Part shown: positions 26,688-35,045 of the stretch, one piece after another | Numbering within the stretch: position 1 is the first letter of the stretch | Layout of the letters: each line of letters opens with the position of its first letter | DNA from: Merdimonas faecis | Lineage (GTDB): Bacteria > Bacillota > Clostridia > Lachnospirales > Lachnospiraceae | Assembly (NCBI RefSeq): GCF_001754075.1 | Contig: NZ_MIEH01000025.1 | Location: 62,001-126,000, forward strand | Length of the DNA stretch: 64,000 nt | Direction of reading: 5' to 3' | The notes under the pieces: model-generated | The model's input: the letters and a program-made list of their open reading frames with translations, nothing else | What the model was told of the DNA's origin: nothing | Database searches by the model: none | Made by a program: the position numbers and the translations under genes

Positions 26688-28334
26688 ATGGCGGTTCGGA
26701 ATCTGAGGGAAGGAACAGTTTTAAAAAGTAAATACAGAATCGGACAGGTGCTTGGATTCGGAGGATTTGGCATCACTTATCTGGCGAGAAATCTGAAACT
26801 GTCGCAGACTGTGGTGATCAAGGAATATTTTCCCATGGATCTGGCATACCGGGATGCAGAAAAGGGAGAGGTAAGCCTGACACTGCCCAGAGAGAAAAAT
26901 GACAGGAAGGTTTATCAGAAAGGAAAGAAAGATTTCCTTTCTGAGGCACGGAGAATGTCTGCCCTGTCAGAAGTGCCGTCGGTAGTAAAGGTGCTGGACT
27001 GGTTCGAAGAAAACGAGACAGCGTATCTGGTGATGGAGCATGTCAGGGGAATGGGACTGGACCGGTATCTGGAGCGTCTGGATGAGCCACTTTCCTTTCA
27101 GGAGGCCTGGAAGCTGATGCTCCCGGTATTGGATGGACTGGAAAAAGTACATGAAAAGGGGATTATTCACCGGGATTTTAACCCGTCGAATCTGATGATG
27201 CAGGAAAACGGGACTCTTAAAATGATTGATTTTGGGGCGGCCAGGGGGTACCTGGATACGGAAAAAACGATGACTGTGCTGGTAAAGCGAGGGTATGCAC
27301 CGCCGGAGCAGTATTTAAGACATGGCCCCCAGGGGCCCTGGACGGATCTCTATGCCGTCTGTGCGACCCTATACGAAATGGTGACGGGAGTGCGTCCGCA
27401 GCCATCCATAGAACGGATGCAGAAAGACCAGCTTTATCTTCCGTCTGCCTATGGCGCCGAGATCACGCCGGAGGAAGAAAAAGTCCTTTGCAGAGGTCTG
27501 GAGCTGACGCCGATCCACCGATTCCGATCCGTAAAGGAATTGAAAGAGGCCTTTTTGGAGGAGGAACCGAAGGGAGAAAAAAAGGGAAAGAAGAAAATGA
27601 TGATCATCATAGCCGCGGCGGTCATTGTCTGTATTGCAGCAGCCGGAGGCATTTGGCAGTACAGGATTGCGAAAGAAGAAGCAGTTCTTAAAAGTTATGC
27701 CGGCAATTATGGGAAAGAGACGGAAAAGTATCAGGAATTTCTGACGTTTGTGAAAGACAATGCTGTCGCGGAAGAAGAGACAGAACCAAATGAGTTTTTT
27801 CCGGAACAGGGAACATCCATGGTATATACTCTTCCGACAGAAGCAGTGGAGGAATGGGGAGAACCCTGCAACCAGTTCCGTCTGCACGAAACCAGGGACG
27901 GACTTCTGGAATGGCTTGAGAAGAACGGGCAGGAACTGGAGCTTCAAAATGAGAAGGATACCAATACAGTAACAGTGGAAAAATATGGTGCTGTTCTGAC
28001 GAAGTTCGTGCGGGAAAGCAGATATCAGAATCCAAACGGGCAGGTACTGATCCTTCAAAGCGACGTGGTTGATCAGGAACTGTTTTCTGTTATGGCAGCC
28101 GGAGATGGAGAGAATGAAGAAGAGACCGAGGCATTGGCGCGGTCAGTGGCGTCCTATCTGACAAGAAAGGAAGAAGAGCCGGAACTTTTTGAGGAATGGA
28201 CGCGGGGAAATTCCTGCTACAATATTGGAAAAAGAGAGACCGAAGACGGGCTGAAGGGATATGAGTTTTATCCGCATGATGTCGGCGGATATACGAAAGG
28301 CCCTTATTACTGGCCTTTGAGGGTAGAAGAATGA
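26688..28334 (+). CDS. Membrane Ser/Thr protein kinase 2 (Hanks kinase + extracellular sensor B)
   Basis: A 548-residue kinase without the zinc ribbon. It has the glycine loop GFGGFGITY (23-31), Lys45 in VVIKEYFP, HRDFNPSNLM (161-170), DFG at 181-183 and PWTDLYAVCATLYEMVTG. All catalytic residues are present. A membrane helix lies at about 303-322 (MMIIIAAAVIVCIAAAGGIW). The outer domain of about 220 residues (YAGNYGKETEKYQEFLTFVK, AVEEWGEPCNQ, YGAVLTKFVRESRYQ) is homologous to the C-terminal third of the pseudokinase. The KEYFP motif marks a common Firmicutes kinase subgroup. Its stop overlaps the next start (ATGA at 28331-28334), so translation is coupled. Confidence 0.92.
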   Translation: MAVRNLREGTVLKSKYRIGQVLGFGGFGITYLARNLKLSQTVVIKEYFPMDLAYRDAEKGEVSLTLPREKNDRKVYQKGKKDFLSEARRMSALSEVPSVVKVLDWFEENETAYLVMEHVRGMGLDRYLERLDEPLSFQEAWKLMLPVLDGLEKVHEKGIIHRDFNPSNLMMQENGTLKMIDFGAARGYLDTEKTMTVLVKRGYAPPEQYLRHGPQGPWTDLYAVCATLYEMVTGVRPQPSIERMQKDQLYLPSAYGAEITPEEEKVLCRGLELTPIHRFRSVKELKEAFLEEEPKGEKKGKKKMMIIIAAAVIVCIAAAGGIWQYRIAKEEAVLKSYAGNYGKETEKYQEFLTFVKDNAVAEEETEPNEFFPEQGTSMVYTLPTEAVEEWGEPCNQFRLHETRDGLLEWLEKNGQELELQNEKDTNTVTVEKYGAVLTKFVRESRYQNPNGQVLILQSDVVDQELFSVMAAGDGENEEETEALARSVASYLTRKEEEPELFEEWTRGNSCYNIGKRETEDGLKGYEFYPHDVGGYTKGPYYWPLRVEE

Positions 28335-30814
28335 GTCGAGAACGATGTGTTTTTTGTATGGAAGAAATAGAAGAAGGAGCAGTCTGTCCTGCCTGCCGCA
28401 AGGGTATTTGGGAATATGACTGGAAAGAGGAGTGGCTGGAACCCTATACCATATTGAAAGAAAAGTATCTGGTGGGCGCCGTAAGCATGGCGGGGACAGA
28501 TTTTGTCCGTTATATCGGGTATGATTTGATACTGGAGCAGAAAGTGTGGCTGCGTGTATATTCAAAAGACGCCTGGAAGGAAAAGGGGGAAAAAGAGGCA
28601 AGGCTCCTGTTTGGAAAATTCGATCTCCCCGGGATCCCCGGCGTCAGAGACTATTATGAATCGGAAGAAAGCGGTTATATGGTCACAGAGTATCTGACCG
28701 GACAGACGATGAGAACCTACTGTAAAAAGAATGCCAGGATGTCGCAGACAAGGGCAGAGTCTTTATGGCTTTCTCTTTTGGAGGGACTGGAACAGATTCA
28801 TGCGCTGGGGCTGATTGCAGGGAATCTTTCGCCGGATACGCTGGTGGTAACCGAAGAAGGCAATCTGGCGGCTCCAGGGGCGCCGGCTCTGGAAGGGGAG
28901 AGGTCGCGTTACCTTGCTCCGGAGCAGACAGAAAAGGAAGGGGTCACGGGTCCCTGGAGTGATGTATATGCTGTATGTGCCATGTGGTATGAGATGTTGA
29001 CAGGACGTCCGGTGCCGGAAACAGAGGAACGGGAGAAGACCGGCAGGCTGAAAAAGCCGTCCCGGTATATTAAGATATCGGCAAATGTAGAAGAGGCCCT
29101 GCTGCAAGGTCTTGCCATGGAACCGCAGCGGAGGTTTTTCAGTATCCAGAACATGAAAGAAAGCATGGGACTTTCTGAGACTTCGGAGGACGAATGGATG
29201 GGAGTGACCCGTCATATCTGGGGAGATGCGTGGCTTGAAACTGCCAGGAGTTCTGGCGTGTCCGGAAAGAAAAGACGCAGAAGATATCTGTTGAAAAGAC
29301 TGGCGGCAGCGGCTGTGATCCTGGCAGCGGTATGTGGGATTACTGCGGGAGGATTCTGGATCTATCGGGAGACACACCGGGAAGAGGTGATCCTGTGGCA
29401 GGTGAAAAGAGACAGAAATGAGTATGAAGACAGGACTAAAGAAGCAGTACTGACCAGGGAATCTAGCGGATATGATAAGGTTCTTACTTTCCTGGAAACT
29501 TACGGAGAACGGGATGATGTGTCTAGCGAAGACAGTCAGGACTATTATGATCTGAAAGAAGAAGATATGGAGCACTGTCCGGAGTTTTATGGGACAGAAA
29601 ATGGGTTTTATCTGGATGTGCATACAGCGATGGAGGCATTGCAGTATTATATGGACCTGGAAGGGAAAACAGATCTTTCGGCAGAATACTGGAGCGGAGC
29701 CGGTTCTGTGACGAAGGACAGTGAAAAAGAGATCACCACATATCTGTCAAAGAAGGAAGAATACTATACAAGAAAGACGGGAGAAGAGGTAAGAGTGAGC
29801 TATGATCCTTCTGACGGTCAGCTGCAGAATATTTCTTTCCAGGGATCCAGAGAACGCTGTACCAGATTTCTGGAAAAAATGATACCTGTTCTTCTTTCCG
29901 AAACCTATCTGACGAAAGAGGAAGCAGAAGGGATGGTAAACCTGGATTTTCAGGAGAATGAGGGAGACGTGTTTGGAAAGATGTACAGCCTGACGCTTCC
30001 CGGTGGATATGAAATCTTACTTTCCCTGCCGACAGAAGTGATATCTTCAGCTCAGAGGGAGAATACCCGGCAGAATAATCAGGATCTCTTAAAAGTGGAA
30101 ATTTCCGGCAGAAGCAGAGATATGAGGGCTCTGGAAGAGGGTGTGACCTATGCAGGAAATTATCCCAGAGACAGTAAGCGCTGTCAGGAGTTTCTTACAT
30201 TTGTGAAAGAACATGCATCCTCTGTGGAGGAAACCAGGGATGAAGAGATGTCCTTGTTAGGAAGCCGGCAGGAGACTGTCTACAAATTAGAGGAAGAAGC
30301 CGTGGAAGAATGGGGAGAACCCTGCAATTTTGTCCGTTTCGTGACAGATAAGGATACTTTTGTAAGCCAGATGAAAGAACGGGGATATGATCTGAAGCTT
30401 CTGGAGACAGAGGACAATAATCAAGTGGAAGTAAATGGGTATGGAGGAATCCTTACATCGTTTGTTCATAAAGAGCGCTATCAGGTTTCAGAAGGAGTTT
30501 TTCTAACTGTGAACTCGGACACAGTCAATCACCAGATGCTTGGAGTCATGGTCTACCGTGAGAAGGGAAGCAGCGCTTCTCTGAAAGAACTGGCATTAAG
30601 CGTGACGGCATTTATACAGGGGGAAGAAGAGAAAGAATTTTCAGACACGATGGAAATGCTGGATGAGGTTGAGGCCGATATTGAGCGTGCAAAAAATAAT
30701 ACATTTATCATAAGCGGTGACGCTACCTTAATGTTCTCTGACAGTGAAGACTCTGATTACGAGATTACGATTGTGTCACAGAATGTCTATGAAAGTAATC
30801 CATATTGGCCGTAA
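28331..30814 (+). CDS. Membrane pseudokinase with fused sensor domains A and B
   Basis: An 827-residue protein built as zinc ribbon (Cys6, Cys9, Cys19, Cys22), kinase-like domain (about 38-280), membrane helix (about 322-344) and two extracellular domains. The kinase fold is recognisable (YLAPEQ, PWSDVYAVCAMWYEMLTG) but catalysis should be lost. The glycine loop reads AVSMAGTDF, the VAIK lysine is Arg75, HRD is AGN at 163-165, and no DFG remains (APGAP). Sensor A (about 345-600) matches kinase 1 and sensor B (about 606-800, AVEEWGEPCN and YGGILTSFVHKERYQ) matches kinase 2. I infer a scaffold or co-receptor for the two active kinases. It is last in the operon and ends on a palindrome. Confidence 0.88.
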   Translation: MSRERCVFCMEEIEEGAVCPACRKGIWEYDWKEEWLEPYTILKEKYLVGAVSMAGTDFVRYIGYDLILEQKVWLRVYSKDAWKEKGEKEARLLFGKFDLPGIPGVRDYYESEESGYMVTEYLTGQTMRTYCKKNARMSQTRAESLWLSLLEGLEQIHALGLIAGNLSPDTLVVTEEGNLAAPGAPALEGERSRYLAPEQTEKEGVTGPWSDVYAVCAMWYEMLTGRPVPETEEREKTGRLKKPSRYIKISANVEEALLQGLAMEPQRRFFSIQNMKESMGLSETSEDEWMGVTRHIWGDAWLETARSSGVSGKKRRRRYLLKRLAAAAVILAAVCGITAGGFWIYRETHREEVILWQVKRDRNEYEDRTKEAVLTRESSGYDKVLTFLETYGERDDVSSEDSQDYYDLKEEDMEHCPEFYGTENGFYLDVHTAMEALQYYMDLEGKTDLSAEYWSGAGSVTKDSEKEITTYLSKKEEYYTRKTGEEVRVSYDPSDGQLQNISFQGSRERCTRFLEKMIPVLLSETYLTKEEAEGMVNLDFQENEGDVFGKMYSLTLPGGYEILLSLPTEVISSAQRENTRQNNQDLLKVEISGRSRDMRALEEGVTYAGNYPRDSKRCQEFLTFVKEHASSVEETRDEEMSLLGSRQETVYKLEEEAVEEWGEPCNFVRFVTDKDTFVSQMKERGYDLKLLETEDNNQVEVNGYGGILTSFVHKERYQVSEGVFLTVNSDTVNHQMLGVMVYREKGSSASLKELALSVTAFIQGEEEKEFSDTMEMLDEVEADIERAKNNTFIISGDATLMFSDSEDSDYEITIVSQNVYESNPYWP

Positions 30815-30869
30815 TTACGTGACTGGGGACGGGGGATTTTTAAAAATCCCCCGTCCCCAGTCACGTAAT
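30814..30869. repeat. Perfect 56 bp palindrome between convergent genes
   Basis: Left arm 30814-30841 begins ATTACGTGACTGGGGACGGG and ends GGATTTTT; the right arm 30842-30869 is its exact reverse complement, so 28 bp pair with no loop. The first base is also the last base of the pseudokinase stop codon, and the convergent YARHG gene ends 4 bp further on. It may stop transcription in both directions, but it lacks a T tract after the stem. The GGGGACGGGG core resembles short palindromic elements scattered in Clostridia genomes. Confidence 0.9.
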
Positions 30870-30872
30870 AGT

Positions 30873-31664
30873 TTACAATGTATATTCAAATGTGTCGTCT
30901 TTGGTAAAGGTATGGCTGATGCCATAGCTGCTGATCTCTACGAGTGAATCGTTCATGACGTCGTACTGAAAGTTTGCAAAAACTGTGGAGGCAGGGTCTG
31001 TGGTGTTGTGGAAGGACAGGTATCCGTTTTCGTAAGCTACGTCCAGGTACCCATCCCATTTGCCCCACTCGGTGTAGGTGTTGGCGAAGCCGATGCCGTT
31101 TTCATTGCCGGGAGAAAACCAGCTGTAGTGTCCGTAAAAGTTTCCGTTGTCTTCCCAGATTTTCAGGACGGTCGGATATTCCGGATCTGTGTTGTCTACC
31201 CAGGTGCCTACCATGTCTTCGTAGTACAGAGGGCTTTCGATATATACGTAGGAAGAAGACATGACCTGTACGTCTCCGCTTTCGGAAATCCGCTGGTTTT
31301 CTTCGAACCGTTCTTTTGCATCCTCCTGGCGGCGGGAAAGATCTTCTCTATAAAGAGCGTCTAAGTTCTGTTTCTCGATCTCGGACAGGCAGGTCGGATC
31401 ATAGCTTTCTGTCGGCTGGTACCAGCCGGTTCCTTCAAAATATTCTTTCATGTCTTCGGAATAGACTTCTTTTCCATGTCTGGCGGTGATTTCATAGCGC
31501 GCCGCCCGAAGTTCCCAGTCGGATAATTTCTCGATTTTCTTTTCTGAGATCACTTTTGTGTCGCTGGAAGCAAGAATTTCGTTTCCTTTTGCGAATGTGG
31601 TGACCGGAGTCATAGCTGCGAGTGCTGTTACAAATAATAATCCTTTTACAAATCTTTTTTTCAT
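30873..31664 (-). CDS. Secreted YARHG-domain protein
   Basis: A 263-residue exported protein. The signal peptide is MKKRFVKGLLFVTALAAMTP with likely cleavage after TTFA. The YARHG domain spans about 47-110: LSDWELRAARYEITARHGK, the YF...WYQP stretch and LSEIEKQNLDALY. This domain is typical of extracellular Firmicutes proteins, often near zinc-ribbon or kinase genes. The C-terminal part (about 140-263) is aromatic-rich and beta-like (VGTWVDNTDPEYPTVLKIWE); no family was recognised. The gene converges on the pseudokinase and shares its promoter block with the CHAP-like gene at 32536. Confidence 0.85.
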   Translation of the reverse strand: MKKRFVKGLLFVTALAAMTPVTTFAKGNEILASSDTKVISEKKIEKLSDWELRAARYEITARHGKEVYSEDMKEYFEGTGWYQPTESYDPTCLSEIEKQNLDALYREDLSRRQEDAKERFEENQRISESGDVQVMSSSYVYIESPLYYEDMVGTWVDNTDPEYPTVLKIWEDNGNFYGHYSWFSPGNENGIGFANTYTEWGKWDGYLDVAYENGYLSFHNTTDPASTVFANFQYDVMNDSLVEISSYGISHTFTKDDTFEYTL

Positions 31665-31706
31665 AATAATTTCCTCCTTGATATCCGGCGCTGCCGGTGT
31701 TTGTTT

Positions 31707-31748
31707 TTCTTGATGATTTTATGATAAACCACAGTTTTGCAAATTTGT
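31707..31748 (-). promoter_or_regulatory. Promoter block of the YARHG gene, shared with the CHAP-like gene
   Basis: Read on the minus strand: ACAAATTTGCAAAAC, 7 variable bases, then TATCATAAAATCATCAAGAA. Exactly the same 15 and 20 bp blocks with the same 7-base gap lie before the CHAP-like gene at 32427-32468. TTTGCA/TTGCAA and TAAAAT could serve as -35 and -10 with a 15-16 bp spacer. The block ends about 43 bp before the start codon. Confidence 0.7.
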
Positions 31749-31767
31749 GTTTCGGGTCCCGGACACA
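31746..31767. promoter_or_regulatory. Inverted repeat upstream of the VWA gene
   Basis: TGTGTTTCGGG and CCCGGACACA form a nearly perfect inverted repeat around a single T, in the 177 bp gap between the divergent YARHG and VWA genes. It could be an operator; no regulator is identified. Confidence 0.35.
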
Positions 31768-31780
31768 GATTTTTTTATTT

Positions 31781-31800
31781 GTGATTTAGAATGAAATCAC
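31781..31800. promoter_or_regulatory. Inverted repeat GTGATTT-N6-AAATCAC
   Basis: Perfect 7 bp arms at 31781-31787 and 31794-31800, about 40 bp before the VWA start codon. It is a candidate operator or a short leader hairpin. Confidence 0.4.
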
Positions 31801-31841
31801 AGATGAACACGGGGACATCATTTTATAAGGAGGAAAAAGAG

Positions 31842-32423
31842 ATGAAGAAGAAAGCAACGGAAATGGTTTGTATCTTAGACAGAAGCGGATCTATGTATAA
31901 AAAAAGAAAGGATACCATCGGAAGCTTTAATCAGATGCTGGAGAAGCAAAAAAGGGAGCCTGGGGAGGCGTACATTACGACAGCACTTTTCAGTGATCAG
32001 TGTGATGTCCTCTATAGCCATACGCCGATCCGGGAAACAGAAGAACTGACAGAACAGGATTATTATATAGGAGGAAACACAGCGCTGTTTGACGCCATCG
32101 GAAAAGTGTTTCACCAGACAGACAGTCTCCTGGAAGGGAGAGAAGGCGATTATGAGGAGAAGGTGCTGGTTTTCATTATTACAGACGGGATGGAAAATGC
32201 CAGTGTGCAGTATGGCAGGCAGCAGATCAAAAAGCTGATCGAAGAAAAGCAGAAGAAGGGATGGGTGATCCTGTTCTTTGGAACGGATATGGAGATGATA
32301 AAGCTGGCAGAGGATACCGGGATCCGAAAAGAGAATACGACCTGTTATCCGGACACGGCAGAAGGAATCAGGGAAAGCTTTTTAATGGCCGGAAGCTGCT
32401 TTTCCAGTCTTCGCAGAAGCTGA
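31842..32423 (+). CDS. VWA-domain protein
   Basis: A 193-residue cytoplasmic von Willebrand factor A domain protein. The metal-ion-dependent adhesion site is complete: CILDRSGSM (Asp13, Ser15, Ser17), the Thr in GGNTALFDAIG, and VFIITDGMENAS. There is no signal peptide or membrane helix; the domain makes up nearly the whole protein. An in-frame ATG at 31791 overlaps the inverted repeat, but AAGGAGGAAAAAGAG fixes ATG 31842. TerY-like VWA proteins often travel with Ser/Thr kinases and phosphatases, which fits the neighbourhood; a direct link is inferred. Confidence 0.87.
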   Translation: MKKKATEMVCILDRSGSMYKKRKDTIGSFNQMLEKQKREPGEAYITTALFSDQCDVLYSHTPIRETEELTEQDYYIGGNTALFDAIGKVFHQTDSLLEGREGDYEEKVLVFIITDGMENASVQYGRQQIKKLIEEKQKKGWVILFFGTDMEMIKLAEDTGIRKENTTCYPDTAEGIRESFLMAGSCFSSLRRS

Positions 32424-32426
32424 AAA

Positions 32427-32468
32427 ACAAATTTGCAAAACCGGGATGTATCATAAAATCATCAAGAA
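32427..32468 (+). promoter_or_regulatory. Promoter block of the CHAP-like gene, shared with the YARHG gene
   Basis: ACAAATTTGCAAAAC (32427-32441), 7 bases, TATCATAAAATCATCAAGAA (32449-32468). It matches the block before the YARHG gene base for base outside the 7-base gap. It begins 4 bp after the VWA stop and lies about 67 bp before the start codon. Confidence 0.7.
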
Positions 32469-32535
32469 CAACAAAGCAACCAAAACAGAAAATCAAACAA
32501 GGAAAATCAGAAAATAAAACCAGGAGGAAATGATT

Positions 32536-33897
32536 ATGTTAAAGAGAGAAATGGTAAAAAGAGGATGGAAAGCAATGGGAATGAAGATGGGGATTGCGGC
32601 AGCGGCCGTGATCATTGGACTTGCCGCGGCGCCGGGAACCGCAGAGGCTAAGATGGAAAACGGAAGCTTCGTATCGATCGCAGGCGGAGCTGTAGACAGT
32701 ATCACAGTGAACGGCGTGACAGTTGAAGCGCTGTATGCACCTTATGGCTCGGGAACAGATACAGACACGACTTATTCCTGTGCGGCTTTTGTAAAACGGT
32801 TTTACAGCCAGGTATACGGACGGGACGTGTATAACTTAAATACGACGACATCTACTCCGCTGATCGATCAGGGAAGTTTCAGCAAGACAAACAGCCCGAA
32901 GGTGGGAGATATTCTCCGGGATGACAAGAGCGTACACTGGGCCATCGTAAAAGAAGTAAACGGCGATACCATAACCGTGATCCAGCAGAACGCCTGGAAT
33001 GGTGCGTATGATAAAGCATGGGTGGGGGCTACTGTTGACGTGGATGACTCCAGATATACTTTCTTCCGCTGGAGCGGCAATGAAGGAGAAAACTCTCAGA
33101 CAGATACAACTCACGATTTCTCATTCAACTATCACAGCCTGGAGCGGTATGATACCAATGCGGTGATCCATACGAAAGTCAACAATCCGGAAAAGCTTCA
33201 TGTACAGACAGTGGGATGTTATATCTATGATGGAAACGGTAATCTGATCAAAAGGCATGAAGAAAGCTGTTCCAGAGACGAGAAAAGATTCAACATCTGG
33301 TATGATTTTAATGGAGAGCTGGGCGTGACTCTGACACCGGGAACGGAATACTCTTATCAGTTCTATGTAATCTATGACGGAACCGAATACCAGGGCGCTA
33401 AGGAGTCCTTTACAACAACCGGTACGGCTCCGGCGGCTGAGACAGATGATACAGATCTTATGAGTAAGGACTGCGGACCGGCTCCGTCTCTGGAATACGG
33501 GAAAGAAGGATGGATGTCCTTACAGGAACTGGCAAGATCCAGCGAGCAGGTTTTATATGACAGGATGTGGGAGCCGGAGAAGGAAGACGGAAATAAAAAA
33601 TACTACGCGCCGGAGCGCTGTGGAGCGTTCAGTACAATGGCGCCGGTAATGGCCAGGCTGGGAGAGGACGGCGTGGAGACAATTACCTGGAAATATACCT
33701 ATCCGGACGGCTCTTACGAGGCAGAAAGCAAAGCGTTTTATGAAGGCGCAAAAGAGGCGGCAGATGCAGTCTTTGGTGTATCCGGAGCAGGGGTATGCAA
33801 GGACAAAAATAATATGACTGCCACATGGGACGGCATCGGGGAGCTTCAGTGGAACCTGGAAGACGGCATTCCGACGATCACGATCACAGTAGAGTAG
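32536..33897 (+). CDS. Secreted CHAP-like cysteine hydrolase
   Basis: A 453-residue exported protein. The signal peptide has a hydrophobic core at about 18-32 and cleavage is likely after GTAEA. The next domain (about 38-175) shows the CHAP/NlpC-like order: Cys82 in YSCAAFVKRFY, PKVGDILRDD, His134 in VHWAIVKEV and Asn152 in IQQNAWN. This suggests a peptidoglycan amidase or endopeptidase. The rest has a beta-sandwich-like segment (about 190-300, TPGTEYSYQFYVIYDG) and an aromatic C-terminal region of unknown role. ATG 32530 is too close to AGGAGG (32522-32527), so 32536 was chosen. A terminator follows. Confidence 0.8.
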   Translation: MLKREMVKRGWKAMGMKMGIAAAAVIIGLAAAPGTAEAKMENGSFVSIAGGAVDSITVNGVTVEALYAPYGSGTDTDTTYSCAAFVKRFYSQVYGRDVYNLNTTTSTPLIDQGSFSKTNSPKVGDILRDDKSVHWAIVKEVNGDTITVIQQNAWNGAYDKAWVGATVDVDDSRYTFFRWSGNEGENSQTDTTHDFSFNYHSLERYDTNAVIHTKVNNPEKLHVQTVGCYIYDGNGNLIKRHEESCSRDEKRFNIWYDFNGELGVTLTPGTEYSYQFYVIYDGTEYQGAKESFTTTGTAPAAETDDTDLMSKDCGPAPSLEYGKEGWMSLQELARSSEQVLYDRMWEPEKEDGNKKYYAPERCGAFSTMAPVMARLGEDGVETITWKYTYPDGSYEAESKAFYEGAKEAADAVFGVSGAGVCKDKNNMTATWDGIGELQWNLEDGIPTITITVE

Positions 33898-33940
33898 ATG
33901 GGATTACAGAACAAAAATATAGTAAACGGACAGAACAAGA

Positions 33941-33986
33941 TGAAAACGGGATCTCCATGACGGGGATCCCGTTTTCATAAATTTTT
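33941..33986 (+). terminator. Terminator after the CHAP-like gene
   Basis: Stem TGAAAACGGGATC / GATCCCGTTTTCA (33941-33953 and 33965-33977), 11 nt loop, then TAAATTTTT. Confidence 0.85.
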
Positions 33987-34086
33987 ATAAAAATTCAAAC
34001 GGGTCTCCAAAAAAGAGGACAAAGTGTGTTATACTATTGAACGTATATAAGCATTTGACAATAAAAATCAAAAGAAGGTAGAATTT

Positions 34087-34995
34087 ATGAGTGAGATACA
34101 GTTTAAGCGTCCGGAGCTTGTGGACAGGGAGATCATTACCCATTATTTTGACCATCACACCAGCAGAAGCTGCGAACGGACATTTGCCAATGTGTACCTG
34201 TGGTCCCGGCAGTATCCGGTGACCTGGGCCATCGTAGAGGATGCACTGGTGTTCAAGAGTGAGGATGAGACTCATCTGTCTTATGCATATCCGGCAGGCG
34301 AACCTGAACATGTAAAAAAGGCACTGGAAGTGTTGATGGAGTACAGTAAAGAAAAGGGATTTCCGTTTTCCTTATACAACGTGACGCCGGACCATTTTGA
34401 GACGCTGGAGGCGTGGTATCCGGGGCGGTTTGAGATCGAGTATAACCGGGACATTGCGGACTATGTGTATGAGACAGAAAAGCTGGCGACCCTGTCCGGC
34501 AAGAAGCTTCATGGAAAAAGAAATCATATTAATAAGTTTAAAAGTATGTATGAAGATCGGTGGAGCTACGAAAAGCTGTCAAAAGAGAATATTGAAGACT
34601 GCTTTCAGATGGCATTGAAGTGGCGGAATGAAAACGGCTGTGAAGATGACCCGGAAAAACGGGGAGAGATCTGTGTGACATTAAATTCACTACGGTTGTT
34701 CGAGGAACTGAAGCTGACCGGCGGAGTCCTCAGGATCGACGGAGATGTGGTGGCCTTTACTCTGGGAGAGCCGGTATGTTCCGATACTTTTGTAGTGCAT
34801 ATTGAAAAGGCGTTTGCAGAGGTGCAGGGTGCCTATCCGATGATCAACCAGCAGTTTGTGGAACACGAGTGTATGGACTACCAGTATATCAACCGGGAGG
34901 AAGATACCGGAGCAGAAGGGCTCCGGAAGGCAAAGCTTTCCTACCGCCCTGTATTTATGGTAGAAAAGGGAAGGGTCACAGAAAAGGAAGCATAA
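34087..34995 (+). CDS. DUF2156 (phosphatidylglycerol lysyltransferase-like) protein
   Basis: A 302-residue soluble protein with the double-GNAT fold of DUF2156. SEIQFKRPELVDREIITHYF at the start, NRDIADYVYETEKLATLSGKK, KRNHINKF, VVAFTLGEP and a final EDTGAEGLRKAKLSYRP segment are typical. This family is related to the catalytic half of MprF, but here the membrane part is missing, so the acceptor is unknown. The gene follows a terminator and has its own leader (TATACT at 34030 as a weak -10). It lies 50 bp before the aminotransferase. Confidence 0.83.
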   Translation: MSEIQFKRPELVDREIITHYFDHHTSRSCERTFANVYLWSRQYPVTWAIVEDALVFKSEDETHLSYAYPAGEPEHVKKALEVLMEYSKEKGFPFSLYNVTPDHFETLEAWYPGRFEIEYNRDIADYVYETEKLATLSGKKLHGKRNHINKFKSMYEDRWSYEKLSKENIEDCFQMALKWRNENGCEDDPEKRGEICVTLNSLRLFEELKLTGGVLRIDGDVVAFTLGEPVCSDTFVVHIEKAFAEVQGAYPMINQQFVEHECMDYQYINREEDTGAEGLRKAKLSYRPVFMVEKGRVTEKEA

Positions 34996-35045
34996 AAGAA
35001 GCATAAAAATAAAGAAACTAGCATCAGGAAAAGGAGAGAGGACAC

